DNA of 64,000 nucleotides from DATEFF01 sp964586395 (GTDB taxonomy: Bacteria > Patescibacteriota > Saccharimonadia > Saccharimonadales > EFPC-124), in assembly GCA_964586395.1 (NCBI GenBank), contig CAZPGP010000001.1, forward strand, positions 33,432-97,431, read 5' to 3'. Each line of letters begins with the position of its first letter. Within the stretch, counting starts at the first letter, position 1. A program made the position numbers and the translations under genes. Below, piece by piece: positions 9,423-17,254 of this stretch. The notes under the pieces are model-generated. The model was not told where the DNA came from. It worked only from the letters and a program-made list of their open reading frames with translations, and ran no database searches.

Positions 9423-9445
9423 ATGACTAGTATAACTAATCATAC
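9421..9445 (+). promoter_or_regulatory. Candidate operator, 11-bp inverted repeat
   Basis: GTATGACTAGT and ACTAATCATAC are inverted copies (10 of 11 positions) around ATA, between the -10 box and the Shine-Dalgarno sequence. It is placed as an operator for repression of the AbrB-MFS operon, possibly by the AbrB-type protein itself; this is inferred. Confidence 0.5.
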
Positions 9446-9454
9446 GAGGTATAA

Positions 9455-9712
9455 ATGGGCCCACTTCCTCCTATGCATTCTCTTTCGGTGGCAACAGTTG
9501 GCACAAAAGGCCAAATTGTCATCCCTCAGGAGATTCGCGAACAAGTTAATATCAAACCTGGCGACAAAATGGTCCTTTTGATGCGCGGCAAAAATGCCGT
9601 CGTCATGCTACCAATGGACGGAATTCAGGAACTCCTTGACCGACTTGACGCCGACTTTAGTCAGCTCCGCACAGTCGTTAGCAAAACAGAAGACAAAAAG
9701 GAGAACGCATAA
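9455..9712 (+). CDS. AbrB/SpoVT/MazE-family DNA-binding protein
   Basis: 85 residues. The swapped-hairpin AbrB fold covers residues 8-50 (SVATVGTKGQIVIPQEIREQ, then VNIKPGDKMVLLM). A helical C-terminal tail follows (ELLDRLDADFSQLRTVV). The start at ATG 9455 has GAGGT about 6 nt upstream. The TAA stop overlaps the ATG of the efflux pump (TAATG), so the two are translationally coupled. Two inverted repeats in the promoter region suggest that it represses its own operon. A MazE-type antitoxin role is unlikely because no toxin gene follows. Confidence 0.85.
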   Translation: MGPLPPMHSLSVATVGTKGQIVIPQEIREQVNIKPGDKMVLLMRGKNAVVMLPMDGIQELLDRLDADFSQLRTVVSKTEDKKENA

Positions 9713-11361
9713 TGCTCCATCACATAAGCAAACGTGAGAAGATAATCGTCCTGATAGCTGTCATGTCCGGCCTGTTCCTGGCGGCGCTCGATCAGACCAT
9801 TGTCGGTACGGCTCTGCCAAAAATCCTGACCGAGTTCAACGCCCTCGAGAAACTCAGCTGGGTGGTAACCGCCTATTTGCTAGCCTCAACAGTTACCGTG
9901 CCAATCGCCGGTAAACTCAGTGACATCTACGGCCGCCGCAAACTCTTGATGGCTGGTATTGTTGTTTTTGTCGCAAGCTCGATGCTCGCTGGTGTTGCGC
10001 AGCACATCGACCAGCTCATTGCCTTCCGTGCCCTGCAGGGTATCGGTGGTGGTATTCTGTTTGCCAACGCCTTCTCTATTATTGGTGACCTTTTTGTCCC
10101 AGCCGAACGCGGTAAATGGATGGGTATATTTGGTGCGGTCTTTGGACTAAGCTCTGTGGTTGGCCCGCTCCTCGGTGGGTGGCTGACCGATGGTCACAGC
10201 TTCTTCGGGCTCACGACCGACTGGCGCTGGACGTTCTATATTAACGTACCTATCGGCATTATTGCCTTTGGTATGATCGCGCGCTACCTGCCAACCATCG
10301 TGGCCAAGGTTAAGCATTCCATCGATTACCTCGGCGCGTTGCTGCTGACTGGCGGCTTGGGTTCGTTGATCCTGGCAACATCGCTGGGAGGCACAAAGGA
10401 CTGGGCGTGGGACTCACCACGCATCATCGGTTTGTTCGTAGCCGCCGTCGCGCTAATCGTCAGCTTCCTGCTGGTTGAGCGTAAGGCAAAAGACCCAATT
10501 CTTCCGCTCTCGTTCTTCAAAAATCCTGTCTTTAGTGTCGCAGCAATCCTGATATTCATCTTCGGTATCGGCATGTTTGGCGCGATCATCTACATCCCGT
10601 TATTTGCGCAGGACGTCCTGAACTTTAGTGCCACCAACGCCGGCATCATCATGCTGCCAATGGTTATCGGTCTGACGGTCGCCAGTGCAATTTCTGGTCG
10701 TGTCGTCAGCTCCATTGGCCGCTACAAAGCAATCTTGGTTGCTGGTATGGGTCTGGCCGTTGTTGGTATCTTTACCCTCACAAGTCTCACACCGCAGAGC
10801 ACTTACTTTGACATGGCCTGGCGCATGATTGTGACTGGCCTTGGCTTGGGCGTGGGTATGCCGCTCTTGAACCTCGCCGTCCAGAATTCCTTCCACCAGA
10901 AGGACATTGGCACCTCAACTGCTGCAATGCAGATGTTCCGCAGCGTCGGTAGTACCGTCGGTGTGGCCATCATGGGCACCTTGCTCAACGGCGCGCTAAG
11001 TCAGAAACTAGCCGGCATCCAGGAAGATCCGTTCGTCAAAATGGCGAGTGCAAGCGGCCAAGGCGACAAGTTCCAAAACATTGACGTCAACTCAGTCCAG
11101 GGAATCCTAAGCGAACAGGGCAAACACGCCATCGAAGCCAGCCTGGCACAGTTGCCCGCGAACGTTCGCGAGACAATGCTCGGCGCTTTCCACGGCTTGG
11201 TTTCGACGCTTCAATCAGCGCTCAGTAGCTCAATCACTCAGATTTTCCTGCTATCTGCGGGGCTGATGACTATAGCTTTCGTAATCAGTTTCTTCATCAA
11301 GGAAATCCCGCTGAAACACCACGCCGGCGATGACGAGGCCACGCCTTCGCCTGCCGCCTAA
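9712..11361 (+). CDS. MFS drug:proton antiporter, DHA2 (14-TM EmrB/QacA type)
   Basis: 549 residues with about 14 hydrophobic segments. Motif D1 of the DHA2 group is visible near the start (LDQTIVGTALPKI), and motif A, GKLSDIYGRRKLL, lies between TM2 and TM3. A longer loop around residues 430-500 precedes the last membrane segment and a basic/acidic tail. The likely role is export of hydrophobic drugs or lipids from the cytoplasmic membrane using the proton gradient. It is coupled to the preceding AbrB regulator. The stop overlaps that of the convergent methyltransferase gene by 4 nt. Confidence 0.92.
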   Translation: MLHHISKREKIIVLIAVMSGLFLAALDQTIVGTALPKILTEFNALEKLSWVVTAYLLASTVTVPIAGKLSDIYGRRKLLMAGIVVFVASSMLAGVAQHIDQLIAFRALQGIGGGILFANAFSIIGDLFVPAERGKWMGIFGAVFGLSSVVGPLLGGWLTDGHSFFGLTTDWRWTFYINVPIGIIAFGMIARYLPTIVAKVKHSIDYLGALLLTGGLGSLILATSLGGTKDWAWDSPRIIGLFVAAVALIVSFLLVERKAKDPILPLSFFKNPVFSVAAILIFIFGIGMFGAIIYIPLFAQDVLNFSATNAGIIMLPMVIGLTVASAISGRVVSSIGRYKAILVAGMGLAVVGIFTLTSLTPQSTYFDMAWRMIVTGLGLGVGMPLLNLAVQNSFHQKDIGTSTAAMQMFRSVGSTVGVAIMGTLLNGALSQKLAGIQEDPFVKMASASGQGDKFQNIDVNSVQGILSEQGKHAIEASLAQLPANVRETMLGAFHGLVSTLQSALSSSITQIFLLSAGLMTIAFVISFFIKEIPLKHHAGDDEATPSPAA

Positions 11362-11963
11362 GGTCGCAGAATCGCCAAACTAGTCGCAACTTGCAAGCGC
11401 GCCGGATGAGTCACCAACCACTCATCGACGGCGCGTTTTGCGCCTGGCAAGGCCTCAGACTGGTAGTCGTCAACAACCACAACAGCACCTTCCGCCAGCC
11501 GTGGCCACACCAGCTTCAGGCTGTCATGGATTGAGTTATAAAAGTCGCCGTCTAAGAACGCAAAGGCGATTCGCTCGGGCATATCATCTGGCGTCAGATC
11601 GCTAAACCAGGCCTTGTGCATGACCGGTAGCGGCAAACCCGCCTGCTTGAAGTGTCGAATAAATTCAGATTTCTGCGCGCGCAACTCCCCCACCTTGAAC
11701 TGTTCGCCGACAGGGCTGGCATCCTGGGCGGTCTTGGGTGGTAGGCCAGCAAAAGAATCGTAGGCGTGCAAGACCTTGTCGCTCCCATGCTGCTGCAGAA
11801 GTCGCCTGAGGAAAAGCGTCGTCGTGCCCACGTAACAGCCTAATTCTACAACATCTCCGTCGACATTGCTTCTCAGCACGTTCTCAAGAGACGAGAGAAT
11901 TTTAACAAGTTCTTCGCGGCTCACTTGATCACTCAAAATCGGGTACTTCCCCAGTAAATCCAT
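11358..11963 (-). CDS. TylF/MycF-type class I SAM methyltransferase
   Basis: 201 residues. The SAM-binding motif I is VVELGCYVGTTTLFL. The acidic FLDGDFY and the following VVVVDDY are the metal-binding segments typical of macrocin-O-methyltransferase-like enzymes. I start at ATG 11963 because TACAAT lies 6 nt upstream (leaderless); the frame continues to 12017 without start signals. The substrate is unknown; TylF relatives methylate sugar hydroxyls, and sugar-polymer genes are abundant in this window. It is divergent from the Crp-type regulator. Confidence 0.8.
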   Translation of the reverse strand: MDLLGKYPILSDQVSREELVKILSSLENVLRSNVDGDVVELGCYVGTTTLFLRRLLQQHGSDKVLHAYDSFAGLPPKTAQDASPVGEQFKVGELRAQKSEFIRHFKQAGLPLPVMHKAWFSDLTPDDMPERIAFAFLDGDFYNSIHDSLKLVWPRLAEGAVVVVDDYQSEALPGAKRAVDEWLVTHPARLQVATSLAILRP

Positions 11964-11969
11964 ACGCCT

Positions 11970-12025
11970 ATTGTACCTGCTATCAAAATGCAAGGAAAAT
12001 CCCCACTGAGTAGGCATGCTACTAT
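11970..12025. promoter_or_regulatory. Divergent leaderless promoters of the methyltransferase and Crp-type genes
   Basis: On the minus strand TACAAT (11970-11975) ends 6 nt before the methyltransferase ATG. On the plus strand TGC-TACTAT (TACTAT at 12020-12025) ends 6 nt before the regulator ATG at 12032. Only about 68 bp separate the two start codons. Confidence 0.6.
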
Positions 12026-12031
12026 GGAACT

Positions 12032-12676
12032 ATGGAACAGCACACGACATTTAAGGAATTTCTCGAACAGTTCCCGGTACGGCGCTTCCAAAAGGGCGAG
12101 ATGATAATCTGTGAAGGATTAGCGCCTCGTAAGTGTTACGCCTTGAAATCGGGGTTCGCAAAAGTATTTTTAACTACCAAGAGTGGCGAGGAGAAGGCTG
12201 TGAGCTTCATGGCATCACACGATCTATTCCCGCTTACTTGGATATTTGGCAAAACAGACGTATCGCTTTACTACTACCAGGCATACACTGACTGCGAGAT
12301 GTTTGAGGTAAATCGAGACGACCTCATCCGTCACGCGGAGGACGACCCGGGGATGTTCCGACGCCTCTTCGACTACACGCTAGACCAAAACATCGACCTA
12401 ATGCAGCACATTCATAGCCTAGAACAGGCTAAAGCATCTGAGAAGCTGATGTACGCCTTCCACTTCTTAACTCGCCGTTTCGGCAAGAAGATCACCAAGT
12501 CACGCACAAAGATGCTTCTGCCGCTCACGCAGCAGGACCTAGCAAATTTCTTGGGACTTACCCGCGAGACAACCGGTGCGCAGCTAAAGGAACTGCAGCA
12601 CAAGGGAGTTATCAACTACCAACAGCAGGAATACGTGATTCACACTGACCGGCTGCGAGCTTTGATCGAAGATTAA
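12032..12676 (+). CDS. Crp/Fnr-family transcription regulator
   Basis: 214 residues. A cyclic-nucleotide-binding-type beta barrel occupies about residues 10-120 and a connecting helix about 115-145. The C-terminal winged helix includes LTQQDLANFLGLTRETTGAQLKELQHKGVI. No clear phosphate-binding cassette (family consensus GExxxRxA) is seen, and no Fnr-type Cys cluster, so the ligand is unknown and may not be cAMP. The start at ATG 12032 is leaderless. It is monocistronic, with a terminator hairpin at 12764-12789. Confidence 0.9.
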   Translation: MEQHTTFKEFLEQFPVRRFQKGEMIICEGLAPRKCYALKSGFAKVFLTTKSGEEKAVSFMASHDLFPLTWIFGKTDVSLYYYQAYTDCEMFEVNRDDLIRHAEDDPGMFRRLFDYTLDQNIDLMQHIHSLEQAKASEKLMYAFHFLTRRFGKKITKSRTKMLLPLTQQDLANFLGLTRETTGAQLKELQHKGVINYQQQEYVIHTDRLRALIED

Positions 12677-12763
12677 GCTTGGTTCTCCTTCGCTGATTAC
12701 GTTTATAGCCCCATGGTATATCCGTTATAGCGACCATCACTAGGAAATTTTCCATTTACATAG

Positions 12764-12789
12764 ACAGAGGCCCCTCGGTGGGTCTCTGT
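12764..12789. terminator. Hairpin between convergent genes
   Basis: ACAGAGGCCC and GGGTCTCTGT pair (one mismatch) around a 6-nt loop. It lies between the Crp-type gene and the convergent small gene and can serve both. Confidence 0.65.
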
Positions 12790-12810
12790 TCCTATTTTGG
12801 GTCTGATTTC

Positions 12811-13104
12811 CTAGGCAGCGCGAGCGTAACCGAGTTCAGCAGATTCAGTCGCGAACTCTGCGAGTCGATGCTGTCGGACCTCCCTCAACGAAACGACTTC
12901 AGCGCCATGATCGTCCGATTCAACAGATGCGCGTTCGTGGACCTCACGCGAAGGGTCGCGGACCTCGCTGAGGCCCATGTCGAAGGTAGATAAAACCAAA
13001 GCAGTAGCAGCACCACCTAGCGTCTCGATACGCTGTGGTCGCTGGGCACGCTGCCATTCGAGGTAGCGTTCAAACTCTCGTTGATCTCTGCTCTCTACGC
13101 TCAT
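12811..13104 (-). CDS. Hypothetical acidic/basic small protein
   Basis: 97 residues from ATG 13104. That start has GAGGT 5 nt upstream and a promoter TTGCAC-17 nt-TATCGT just before it. The frame continues to 13134 without signals. The protein is highly charged and rich in Arg, Glu and Ala (SVESRDQREFERYLEWQRAQ), with no membrane segment and no family I recognise. It has its own hairpin (12764-12789). It is probably real given the promoter and ribosome-binding site. Confidence 0.55.
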   Translation of the reverse strand: MSVESRDQREFERYLEWQRAQRPQRIETLGGAATALVLSTFDMGLSEVRDPSREVHERASVESDDHGAEVVSLREVRQHRLAEFATESAELGYARAA

Positions 13105-13151
13105 TCTGACCTCACGATACGCCCATATTGCCAAAAGTGCAATAGTATCGT

Positions 13152-14495
13152 CTAATCTCTATTTTGAACCTGCACATTGCGAATCAAGAGGGCCGACAAA
13201 AGACCTGCCACAATCGCCAATCCACCACAGAGCAACACCGCAAATGTATACGCCTGGCCAGCGCCAAACAGCCCTAGTCCGGCAACGACCAGCAAACCTG
13301 AAACACGTGAAACAGCGTTGTTCACCGCAGATGCTATGCCAGAGTCGTTCTCTTCCACAGACGCCAATACGGTCGTCGTGAGTGGCGCTACCGTTGCGGC
13401 TAGGCCCAGACCAAACAGCAGCACACCGGGCAGGACGTGCACTATGTATTGCGAACTTTCATTCAATGGCAACAGAAGTAGAATTCCCAAACCAGCCAGA
13501 ATCGGCCCGAGAGTCAGGAACCATCTCGGACCCAACTTGCCAGCGATCGCGCCCACCTTACCCGACAGCAATATCAAAATAAAACTAACCGGCAAGGTCG
13601 CCAATCCTGCGGCGATACTCGAATAATGCAGTGTCGTCTGCAGATATATGGTCAGGATGAAGAAAAACCCACCAAGCGCGCCGTACATAGCGAACGTCGT
13701 GATGTTCACCCCCGTAAAGTTGCCTGATTTAAAGAGTCGGAGCGGCAACATTGGGTCGCGACGCTTGTGCTCGCACCACACAAACAAAACCGCGCTCACT
13801 AGGCCAATAGTCAGCGCCGCTATTGCCGGCAAACCCCAGCCCGTGACCGGCCCTTCGATGAGTCCAAATGTTATCCCGCCCAGGGCGGCAACCGCCAAGC
13901 CTGCACCCCACAGGTCAACCGTGCGCTTGGTCATAACGTGCGATTCCTTGATTGCAGGCAAGCCTAGCCATACAACCAGCAGAAGTAACGGCACATTAAT
14001 CAAGAAAATCCATCGCCACGAAGCCGCGTCGATCAAATACCCACCCACAAGCGGCCCAGCGGCAATAATAGCTGAGGTTGCGGCCGTCCACATGCCAATA
14101 GCCTTGCCACGCAGCTCAGCCGAGAAATTCGTATTGATAAGCGCCAATGCTCCAGGAATCATCAATGCACCAAAGATACCCTGGATAATACGCGCACCGA
14201 TCAACATCTCGATATTCTGCGCCACAGCACATAACAGAGATGCGATGCCGAAACCAACGACACCCCACAAGTAGACTTTCTTGCGCCCCAAGATATCCCC
14301 CAGGGAGCCTCCCAGCAGGATTAATGCAGATAAGGTCAGGAGATATCCGTCGACAATCCACTGCTGGCCAGAGAAGCCGGCGTTCAACAGTTCCGCCATC
14401 TTTGGCAGTGCAAGGTTAACAACCGATCCGTCTAAGAAAACAACGCCACTTCCAATAATTACCGCCCAAAGCATGCGTCGTTGTGTTGCTGTCAT
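13152..14495 (-). CDS. MFS transporter, DHA2-like
   Basis: 447 residues with 13-14 hydrophobic segments. LDGSVVNLALPKM near the start is the DHA2 motif D1, and GGSLGDILGRKKVYL is motif A. The predicted role is proton-driven multidrug or metabolite efflux. It is a second pump of the same class as the one at 9712, but shorter because it lacks the long late loop. I start at the second ATG, 14495, because the -10 box TATGCT (14502-14507) ends 6 nt upstream; the first ATG (14501) abuts the -10 box. Confidence 0.9.
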   Translation of the reverse strand: MTATQRRMLWAVIIGSGVVFLDGSVVNLALPKMAELLNAGFSGQQWIVDGYLLTLSALILLGGSLGDILGRKKVYLWGVVGFGIASLLCAVAQNIEMLIGARIIQGIFGALMIPGALALINTNFSAELRGKAIGMWTAATSAIIAAGPLVGGYLIDAASWRWIFLINVPLLLLVVWLGLPAIKESHVMTKRTVDLWGAGLAVAALGGITFGLIEGPVTGWGLPAIAALTIGLVSAVLFVWCEHKRRDPMLPLRLFKSGNFTGVNITTFAMYGALGGFFFILTIYLQTTLHYSSIAAGLATLPVSFILILLSGKVGAIAGKLGPRWFLTLGPILAGLGILLLLPLNESSQYIVHVLPGVLLFGLGLAATVAPLTTTVLASVEENDSGIASAVNNAVSRVSGLLVVAGLGLFGAGQAYTFAVLLCGGLAIVAGLLSALLIRNVQVQNRD

Positions 14496-14501
14496 ACCCA
14501 T

Positions 14502-14529
14502 AGCATAGCCCTGTTACGCCCAAAATCAA
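14502..14529 (-). promoter_or_regulatory. Leaderless promoter of the second MFS gene
   Basis: TTGATT (14524-14529) and TATGCT (14502-14507) are 16 nt apart on the minus strand, with the -10 box 6 nt before ATG 14495. The -35 overlaps the upstream terminator tail. Confidence 0.5.
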
Positions 14530-14558
14530 AAAGAGACCTGGCACAAAGCCAAGTCTCT
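14527..14558 (-). terminator. Terminator of the LPxTG-like surface-protein gene
   Basis: AGAGACTTGGC and GCCAGGTCTCT pair around TTTGT and are followed by TTTTTGATTTT on the minus strand, just after the stop at 14577. Confidence 0.85.
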
Positions 14559-14576
14559 CTTTGAATGTTACCTGAT

Positions 14577-15290
14577 TTAGCGGTTGTGAGCGCTGCGCAG
14601 GTTTCGCTTGCTGCGAAGGTAGTGGTAGCCGGCAAGGCTCAATGAGCCTGCGCCTGCAAGACCACCAAGAACGGCGCTGGTGCCAGTGTTTGGCAGCTCA
14701 GCTGGAGTCTCAGGGGTAGGAGTTGGCTGTGGAACCTCAGGAGTCTTAGGAGTCTCCGTTGGCTTCTCAGGGGTAACTGGTACCTCAGGTACCTTCACCT
14801 TGATAACAGCCTTGTCACAGCCCTTTTGGGGGTTGTCGTTGGCAGTGCTGTTACCAGTGAAGCAGGCTTCGTTAGTAATGGCGCCGTCTTTAGAGGCGGT
14901 AACCTTTACCAGGTATTCCTTAACGACACTTGCGCCTGGCTTGATCAAGCCGAGGTCGACTTTGATCGTGCGAGTAGCAGGGTCGTTAGCGAGCTCAACG
15001 CCAGCAGGAAGCGTGTCGGTCATGACTGTCTTAGCCATGTCGTTCCAGCCCTTGCTGTCAGCCTTACCTTTGTTGCTTACTTCGATGGTGTATTTGAGAA
15101 TATCACCAGGCTTAGCGGCAACAGCGGTAGCGGCGTCATTTGCGTCAGCTTTCGCACTGTTAGTTGTTTGGTTCTGGACGTATTTCTTAATTACGCCCTC
15201 TGGATGCCAAGCTAATGCTGGGCTAGCTACCATAGCGACAGTCACAACACTGGCGCTAAGCATAGCAGTTAGTACTTTAACCTTACTCAT
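14577..15290 (-). CDS. Secreted surface protein with DUF11-type domain and LPxTG-like anchor
   Basis: 237 residues. The signal peptide is MSKVKVLTAMLSASVVTVAM ending ...SPALA. A DUF11-like beta domain at about residues 55-150 contains YTIEVSNKGKAD, TDTLPAGVEL and EACFTGNS. A Pro/Thr/Glu spacer precedes the sorting-type C-terminus: ELPNTG, a hydrophobic helix and the basic tail RSKRNLRSAHNR. Sortases cleave such a motif and link the protein to the cell surface. No sortase gene is in the window. ATG 15290 has AAGGAGA upstream; the longer frame to 15314 is not needed. It has its own promoter and terminator. Confidence 0.88.
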   Translation of the reverse strand: MSKVKVLTAMLSASVVTVAMVASPALAWHPEGVIKKYVQNQTTNSAKADANDAATAVAAKPGDILKYTIEVSNKGKADSKGWNDMAKTVMTDTLPAGVELANDPATRTIKVDLGLIKPGASVVKEYLVKVTASKDGAITNEACFTGNSTANDNPQKGCDKAVIKVKVPEVPVTPEKPTETPKTPEVPQPTPTPETPAELPNTGTSAVLGGLAGAGSLSLAGYHYLRSKRNLRSAHNR

Positions 15291-15351
15291 CGTATGGTCT
15301 CCTTCCCTGGTCACCCGACTCTTGACAGGTGGCCGTTTTTAGTACGTGGGA

Positions 15352-15380
15352 ATAATACTATATTATGCAATATTTGTCAA
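15352..15380 (-). promoter_or_regulatory. Promoter of the LPxTG-like gene
   Basis: Consensus TTGACA (15375-15380) and TATTAT (15352-15357) are 17 nt apart on the minus strand, giving a leader of about 55 nt. Confidence 0.7.
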
Positions 15381-15427
15381 TAGTTTAAACATTAGCGTTA
15401 CTTCTGTTAGCGACCTCAAGCAAGGTA

Positions 15428-15456
15428 TTGCATTTAAAACACAAACATTATATAGT
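15428..15456 (+). promoter_or_regulatory. Promoter of GC-rich cassette 1
   Basis: TTGCAT (15428-15433) and TATAGT (15451-15456) are 17 nt apart in an A/T-rich patch. The sequence becomes G/C-rich right after the -10 box. The -10 to start-codon distance is 43 nt, against 44 and 42 in the other two cassettes. Confidence 0.65.
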
Positions 15457-15499
15457 TCAATCGCACCTTCCCATCCCCACCGACCTGAAGGAGGTCAGT

Positions 15500-16405
15500 G
15501 TGATCAGCGGTGTTTTCAAGATCATCCGCAAGGTGATCGGCCTTGGCCTCCTGACGATGCTCATCTGGACACTCGCGCCAGACGGGATAGTCAACAGCTA
15601 CGCCTACAACCAACACCCCCACCAGATCGAGCGTTACAGCAACAAGTCCACCACGGCGTTCGTGTTCTTCACGGGCACCCAGAGTTCGGGCAAGGCGCAT
15701 TCCGCGCCGCTCCGAGACATCTGGGGCAGAGACCGTGACGTGGTCGTGGTCGAGTACAACAGGGAGCGCTTCGACGGCCCTGTGACGGCCTACGACACGT
15801 ACACCCTGCTCGTCGACGGTGGCTACAAGCGCGCCATCCTGGACGGAGCGTCCTTGGGTGGCATGCTGGCAACCGACGTCATCGACTTCGCTCAGGCACT
15901 GGGCAGCAAGATCGAGTTCGCGGTCATGATGCAGGACGTTCCTCAGACCGAGGAAGACCTGTACCAGCGAGACAACGCCGTCAACGCTGCGAAGTTCCTG
16001 TACCCCGGGCCCGTCACCAACTGGTGGGGCACCGATCCGTTCTGGCACTTCTTCTTCAAGCCGCCGGCCCGCTACATGCTGGGGTCGGACGTCAACGATG
16101 TCCAGCTCAAGGCCCACTACGAAGCCAGCCGCAACTACCCGTTGTCAGGCTGGGCTGGCGAGATTCGCTACATCGTGAATCACCGCGAGTACGGCAGAAA
16201 TCAGTACACCGGCATTCCGCTGATCTACATGCAGTCCGAGAAGGACGGTGTGGTCAAGCCAACAGCCGACAAGTGGAAATCTGTGTTCGGAAACATCACG
16301 GTCATCAACGTCCCGGACACGACGCACGTCGGCTTCGTGGAATACCCGACCGTGTGGCGCAAGGCGTTCGAAAAGGGCTTCGCGGCCCTACCGCCTGGAT
16401 GGTGA
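15500..16405 (+). CDS. Alpha/beta-hydrolase-fold protein on GC-rich cassette 1
   Basis: 301 residues from GTG 15500, set by AAGGAGGT 4 nt upstream; the open frame back to 15428 runs into the -35 box. A membrane segment lies near residues 10-30 (VIGLGLLTMLIWTLAPDGIV), probably a signal anchor. The catalytic triad is visible: nucleophile elbow GASLGG with Ser118, Asp249 in SEKDGVV and His276 in DTTHVGF. The substrate is unknown; an esterase or lipase-type role outside the membrane is inferred. Third codon positions are almost all G or C, unlike the flanking genes. It is a single-gene unit with its own promoter and terminator, suggesting recent transfer. Confidence 0.8.
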   Translation: MISGVFKIIRKVIGLGLLTMLIWTLAPDGIVNSYAYNQHPHQIERYSNKSTTAFVFFTGTQSSGKAHSAPLRDIWGRDRDVVVVEYNRERFDGPVTAYDTYTLLVDGGYKRAILDGASLGGMLATDVIDFAQALGSKIEFAVMMQDVPQTEEDLYQRDNAVNAAKFLYPGPVTNWWGTDPFWHFFFKPPARYMLGSDVNDVQLKAHYEASRNYPLSGWAGEIRYIVNHREYGRNQYTGIPLIYMQSEKDGVVKPTADKWKSVFGNITVINVPDTTHVGFVEYPTVWRKAFEKGFAALPPGW

Positions 16406-16411
16406 GAGGGT

Positions 16412-16444
16412 GCATGGCGGCCAGGACTCGTTCCTGGTCGCTGC
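16412..16444 (+). terminator. GC-rich hairpin ending cassette 1
   Basis: GCGGCCAGGA pairs with TCCTGGTCGC (one G-T pair) around CTCGT, with outer GCA/TGC pairs. It lies just after the stop codon. No T-run follows in the GC-rich part. Confidence 0.65.
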
Positions 16445-16447
16445 ACT

Positions 16448-16462
16448 CCATGAAATTATCTA
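16448..16462. other. Cassette 1 right-end motif
   Basis: Read on the minus strand, TAGATAATTTCATGG begins with the stop codon of the convergent gene at 16460. The identical 15 bases occur at the end of cassette 3 (47820-47834), and a related sequence occurs at the end of cassette 2 (38768-38778). Possible insertion junction. Confidence 0.55.
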
Positions 16463-17191
16463 TGAAATCAACGCTGCCAAAATGGCCGCTAAGCCAATCG
16501 CAGTCACAACTATCCCCGTAACCATGCGACGCGTCCGCCAAGGTTCAGGGTCACGTCGAGTCTTGTACGCCGTCCAATGCAAGTAAGCAAATATGCTCAC
16601 AAGGGTAATTCCATAAAACAGCCACAAACCTCGGAACCAATCCACCTGCAGCTCACCGCCCAGCCTCAGCCCGTGATAGAAAACAGCAATCATCGCGAAT
16701 TCGCTGGCCCAACTTATCCAGCGCCACCAGGGTTTCTTATCGAACCAGCGCCACGTCTCGTAGCTCAGGAAGGCCAGGAGGGATACCGTGCCGAGCAGCG
16801 CCACCCATGACAGCTCGGGCGCCACGTAGTGCTTTAGATAGCTTTCAGGGGGCAAACCAAAACCATCTGCCCACAGTTGCCACATAAGCAGCCCTGGATG
16901 CAGCAGAAGCGCTACCAGCACGATCCAACTTGTTATGCGGTAATACGGCTTCAGGGCGGCCGCATCGCCGTCGACAGCCTCTCGTGCTGCGACAACCACA
17001 TAGTGCCCCCACATTAGACTAAAGGCAACGAGACCAAACAGCGGGAACCACGAATAGCTCGACAACTCAGGGATATTCCATGCGACGTTCTGGCCCCACA
17101 CGACGACAGCCAAGATCACAGCCACAAGACTCAATATCCAAGCACCCGGTACCAGTGCTAACCTCATAATTGCTTTGTCTGTAACGCTCAT
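16460..17191 (-). CDS. Membrane protein, ferric-reductase/cytochrome-b-like
   Basis: 243 residues with about six hydrophobic segments. His residues inside or at the ends of helices (WGHYVVV, LLLHPGLLMW, VFYHGLRLG, AYLHW) could bind haem, as in ferric-reductase-like transmembrane domains. No flavin or NAD domain is fused. A -10-like TATGAT lies 11 nt before the ATG. It is divergent from the cupredoxin-like gene, which may be its redox or structural partner. The assignment to the ferric-reductase superfamily is by pattern only. Confidence 0.6.
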   Translation of the reverse strand: MSVTDKAIMRLALVPGAWILSLVAVILAVVVWGQNVAWNIPELSSYSWFPLFGLVAFSLMWGHYVVVAAREAVDGDAAALKPYYRITSWIVLVALLLHPGLLMWQLWADGFGLPPESYLKHYVAPELSWVALLGTVSLLAFLSYETWRWFDKKPWWRWISWASEFAMIAVFYHGLRLGGELQVDWFRGLWLFYGITLVSIFAYLHWTAYKTRRDPEPWRTRRMVTGIVVTAIGLAAILAALIS

Positions 17192-17254
17192 GTCTACTTG
17201 ACATCATACCGCACCTACACAATCATTAAAGGTATCAACTAAGGAACACTGAGC

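Noticed and set aside
15428..15499. N-terminal extension of the cassette 1 hydrolase
   Set aside because: It covers the promoter; the GTG at 15500 has a near-perfect Shine-Dalgarno sequence.
15457..15499. Riboswitch in the cassette leaders
   Set aside because: The leaders are only about 36 nt, too short for a known riboswitch, and share little sequence.
15434..16117. Long antisense frame opposite the cassette 1 hydrolase
   Set aside because: High G/C content removes stop codons on both strands; it has no start signals.
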